From Rotaria macrura (Eukaryota > Rotifera > Eurotatoria > Philodinida > Philodinidae), in assembly GCA_900239685.1 (NCBI GenBank), contig OENT01000298.1:62001-126000 (forward strand): DNA of 64,000 nucleotides, given 5' to 3'. Below, one piece after another: positions 61,531 to 64,000 of the stretch. The notes beneath the pieces are model-generated. The model did not search any database and was not told where the DNA came from. It saw only the letters and a program-made list of their open reading frames with translations. Positions within the stretch are counted from its first letter, which is position 1. Each line of letters begins with the position of its first letter. Position numbers and translations under genes: made by a program.

Positions 61531-62957
61531 TCTTTTTTTGGTAAAAAATAACTTAAATATGGAGAATAGCATCCATCTAATTGTACTCATATGATAATGC
61601 GTATTTTGTATGTATTGTAAAATTCTGCGGAATAATAGTTTGAATTTCATTCCATCTTCACTAACAAGGATAAATATCATTTGCCAAACACTAAAACTAT
61701 CAATGGAATTCCTCTTTTATAAATAAAAAAATCATGACCTTGTAAATTTACTAAAAAATACAACTTTCCAGTATCGTTTAGTGTTAAATTTTGTTTCATA
61801 TCGATTCACCGTTGAATTCATTCTAGGTTGCATTATTACTGTGTTTATCCACGTAACTCTACACGTATTCAATGTGAATTTGGATTAGTGCAATTCGTAA
61901 GCTATCATTGAGAAATGATGATTACGGACGAGTAGTTAATTATTGATACTACGGAAACAGGTTATACTCACCATTATTTTGCATGACCTTGTTCGATAAT
62001 TTTATTTATACGTATATTCGGCATATTTCGTATGTTAACCTATTTGATGACTTTCCAAACTAAGATGTTTTTGTATCTACTTGATACTTATATTCTGACT
62101 GATTCTATCTGTTCAATAACAATGAGTTCGTTCATTTCTATTTACATGTAAGTTGATATTTTTTTAAGAATGACTATTTTCAATGATTTAATTATAACTC
62201 ATTAGGAAAATCAAAGTGTATTCACTGAAATATTCTCTTAATTAATCAATTTGAATAAATACCATAAGACTTAATCACTAGAGAGTCTCTCTTTCGAATA
62301 ATATATAAAATACAAGAAAAAACAGTTTAGTTCAATATCGGAACATAACCGCCCCCGAAGCAATGACGATGCTTCTGTAGTCAGCATCGATACAGATCAG
62401 TGAGTTGTAAAGGAATGCAAACCATCACACAACTTTCGTGACATCTGTTACATGAATGTTGATATTATTGCAACCGTATTTTTATTTCGTGTTTCAGAAC
62501 AGCATTTTGAATTAAAAGTGGCAAATTTTTTCGAATTATTTTAAATTTTTAAAACAATTTATTCAAAATTAAAATTTAACGATTTGCCAATCGTCGAACT
62601 TATTACTTGATGATAGTATGGATTCTTTTAGCGAGATCTACATAGCATAACTTTGATATCCATTGGACGTCTTATTATCTTACTTTGAAAGATGTTCATT
62701 TTTGGTTTGTTTCAATAATAGGAAAATATAACAACCGTGAGTCGTAATTATTTAGTTCATTTCAATGAAAAACATGATTAAAACATCAGAAAAAAATAAT
62801 CATCGATGCTCGATGAATCGAATATATTAGTATTTCACAACATGTTGGCAACCATGTTTTTTGCTTATTCTCTTTCGTGTTGCACCTTTCAATACAAATA
62901 ATGTAAAATGCCAATCGTAAACATCGTTTAGTGTCATTCTTCACGGTCAACCGAAGA
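61531..62957. other. Intergenic, no supported gene
   Basis: AT-rich sequence separating the LRR pseudogene from the ubiquitin-domain gene. The minus-strand frame at 62786-63016 overlaps the next gene's first exon and is a shadow. Confidence 0.5.
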
Positions 62958-64000
62958 ATGTCATCGTTGGATAACGTTGCTACTATTAATATAGAAGCTT
63001 TCAAACAAAAACTCAATACTCAAACAAATGCAGATAAACTGGCAAAATGTGCAATCGATCTACGAGAAGCAAGACTCGATTCATGCGAAGGTCCATTAGC
63101 TATACCTGAATTATTTGTCGTCACATTAATTTATAAGAATAGATATTATGATGCATAGTAAGTGTTCACTTGTATATTATTTTTTCCTTAAGAACCGTAC
63201 ACATCGAACGAATCGTCATTCCGATAAGATTAATCAAAATGATCTTTATTGATGTACAACAAAGTTCAATGATAGGATTTTGAAGACGAGAAGGACTTTG
63301 GATTTCACAAAATTTTTGAAAGCGTGCAACACTATTTTATAATCTATAAGAATCAAATTTATTTCATCAGAAATGTAGTGCAAAAGTTGAATATTGTTTT
63401 TAGTATTAATAATCGTGTTACTGTTGGTGATATTTTTGGTAGTATGGTTCGATTAGAGCTTCTTCAACATGAAGAGATTGAAAAGCATCATCTGGTATCT
63501 GAAGAAAGTCCTCAAACTCCACTTGATCTAACGCAATGCCTCACCAATGCAACGGATGGTGCTCGTTTTCGTATAGAACCCAATTCACCATCTTCAGTAC
63601 CAAAAGGAAGCATAATCATCAAAACATTAACTGATAAAGCTCTTAACCTCAATGTATGCATTGAGACAGATACGATTGCCTTGCTTAAAGCACGTATAGA
63701 AATTATGGAAAGTATTCCGATTGACCAACAACGACTTATTTTTCAAGGAAAACAACTCGAGAATGATAGAACATTGGCTGACTACAACATACCCAATGAT
63801 AGTATACTCCATCTCGTTTTACGTCTTCGCAAACCTGTTATTCGACTAAAATCAGTCAATAATAAAATTATTCATAATGTTCATGTTTCTATGAAACTTG
63901 ATCCACACATGTGGATTTTATCCAGCATTTATCCAGAACCATCAGTGACAAATGGAAAAAATTCTATACAATGGAACAATATGAATGTATATCCAGATGG
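62958..64000 (+). CDS. Ubiquitin-domain protein, 3' end cut by window edge
   Basis: Exon 1 is 62958-63157 and exon 2 runs from 63404 to the window end; the intron is 246 bp, phase 2. The N-terminal part ([20 protein letters not shown]) is not recognised. A ubiquitin domain lies at about residues 136-211: [20 protein letters not shown], then [20 protein letters not shown] and [19 protein letters not shown]. The Ile44 patch region and the Lys48-equivalent (GKQLE) are kept; the Lys63-equivalent is Asn. The diglycine is replaced by Lys-Pro and the chain continues ([23 protein letters not shown]), so it is an integral Ubl domain, not a conjugated modifier. Such domains usually recruit proteasome or ubiquitin-binding partners. 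The rest of the protein lies beyond the window. Confidence 0.85.

Overview
This is a eukaryotic, AT-rich, gene-sparse genomic window that looks like a bdelloid rotifer. The grounds are spliced genes with very short phase-consistent GT-AG introns (mostly 48-90 bp), an arginine-ADP-ribosyltransferase of the type expanded in bdelloids, a secreted LRR protein resembling the Oplophorus-luciferin non-catalytic subunit family, an orphan rhodopsin-like GPCR on a single exon, and many short foldback elements. The organism call is inference; no database was consulted. All gene models were built by hand from reading frames, splice signals and intron phase.

Layout. 1-1327 (-): 3' truncated F-box/LRR gene. 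7823-9704 (+): complete nine-exon beta-tubulin with a TATA box and two RFX X-box-like motifs upstream. 16918-17940 (+): intronless orphan GPCR. 18547-18916: palindromic TA-flanked MITE. 20213-24348 (-): exons of an unrecognised small membrane protein, possibly one gene with a 3.5 kb intron. 26134-29890 (+): twelve-exon Reeler-DOMON-cytochrome b561 protein (FRRS1 type). 32173-32351 (-): candidate 31-residue micropeptide. 38343-39892 (+): RING / TRAF-type zinc finger / RRM protein with one RING zinc ligand replaced. 40683-41117 (-): single C2-domain protein with a TATA box and an adjoining perfect palindrome. 44774-45277 (+): stand-alone ZnF-UBP protein like the HDAC6 tail. 50626-54420 (+): ADP-ribosyltransferase fused to an array of leucine-rich repeats, one 28-residue repeat per 84-nt exon. 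55816-56639: 824 bp element with identical 198 bp inverted repeats and an assembly gap. 60419-61530 (+): LRR pseudogene. 62958-64000 (+): ubiquitin-domain protein running off the window.

The genes do not form an obvious pathway; this is ordinary eukaryotic neighbourhood order. Two genes touch ubiquitin biology (ZnF-UBP, ubiquitin-like) and two carry E3-type domains (F-box, RING), but they are tens of kb apart. The most unusual locus is the ADP-ribosyltransferase-LRR gene, whose LRR part is a tandem array of exon-plus-intron units of about 140 bp and whose first long intron contains an open readthrough tail followed by poly(A) signals, suggesting an enzyme-only isoform and an enzyme-plus-sensor isoform.
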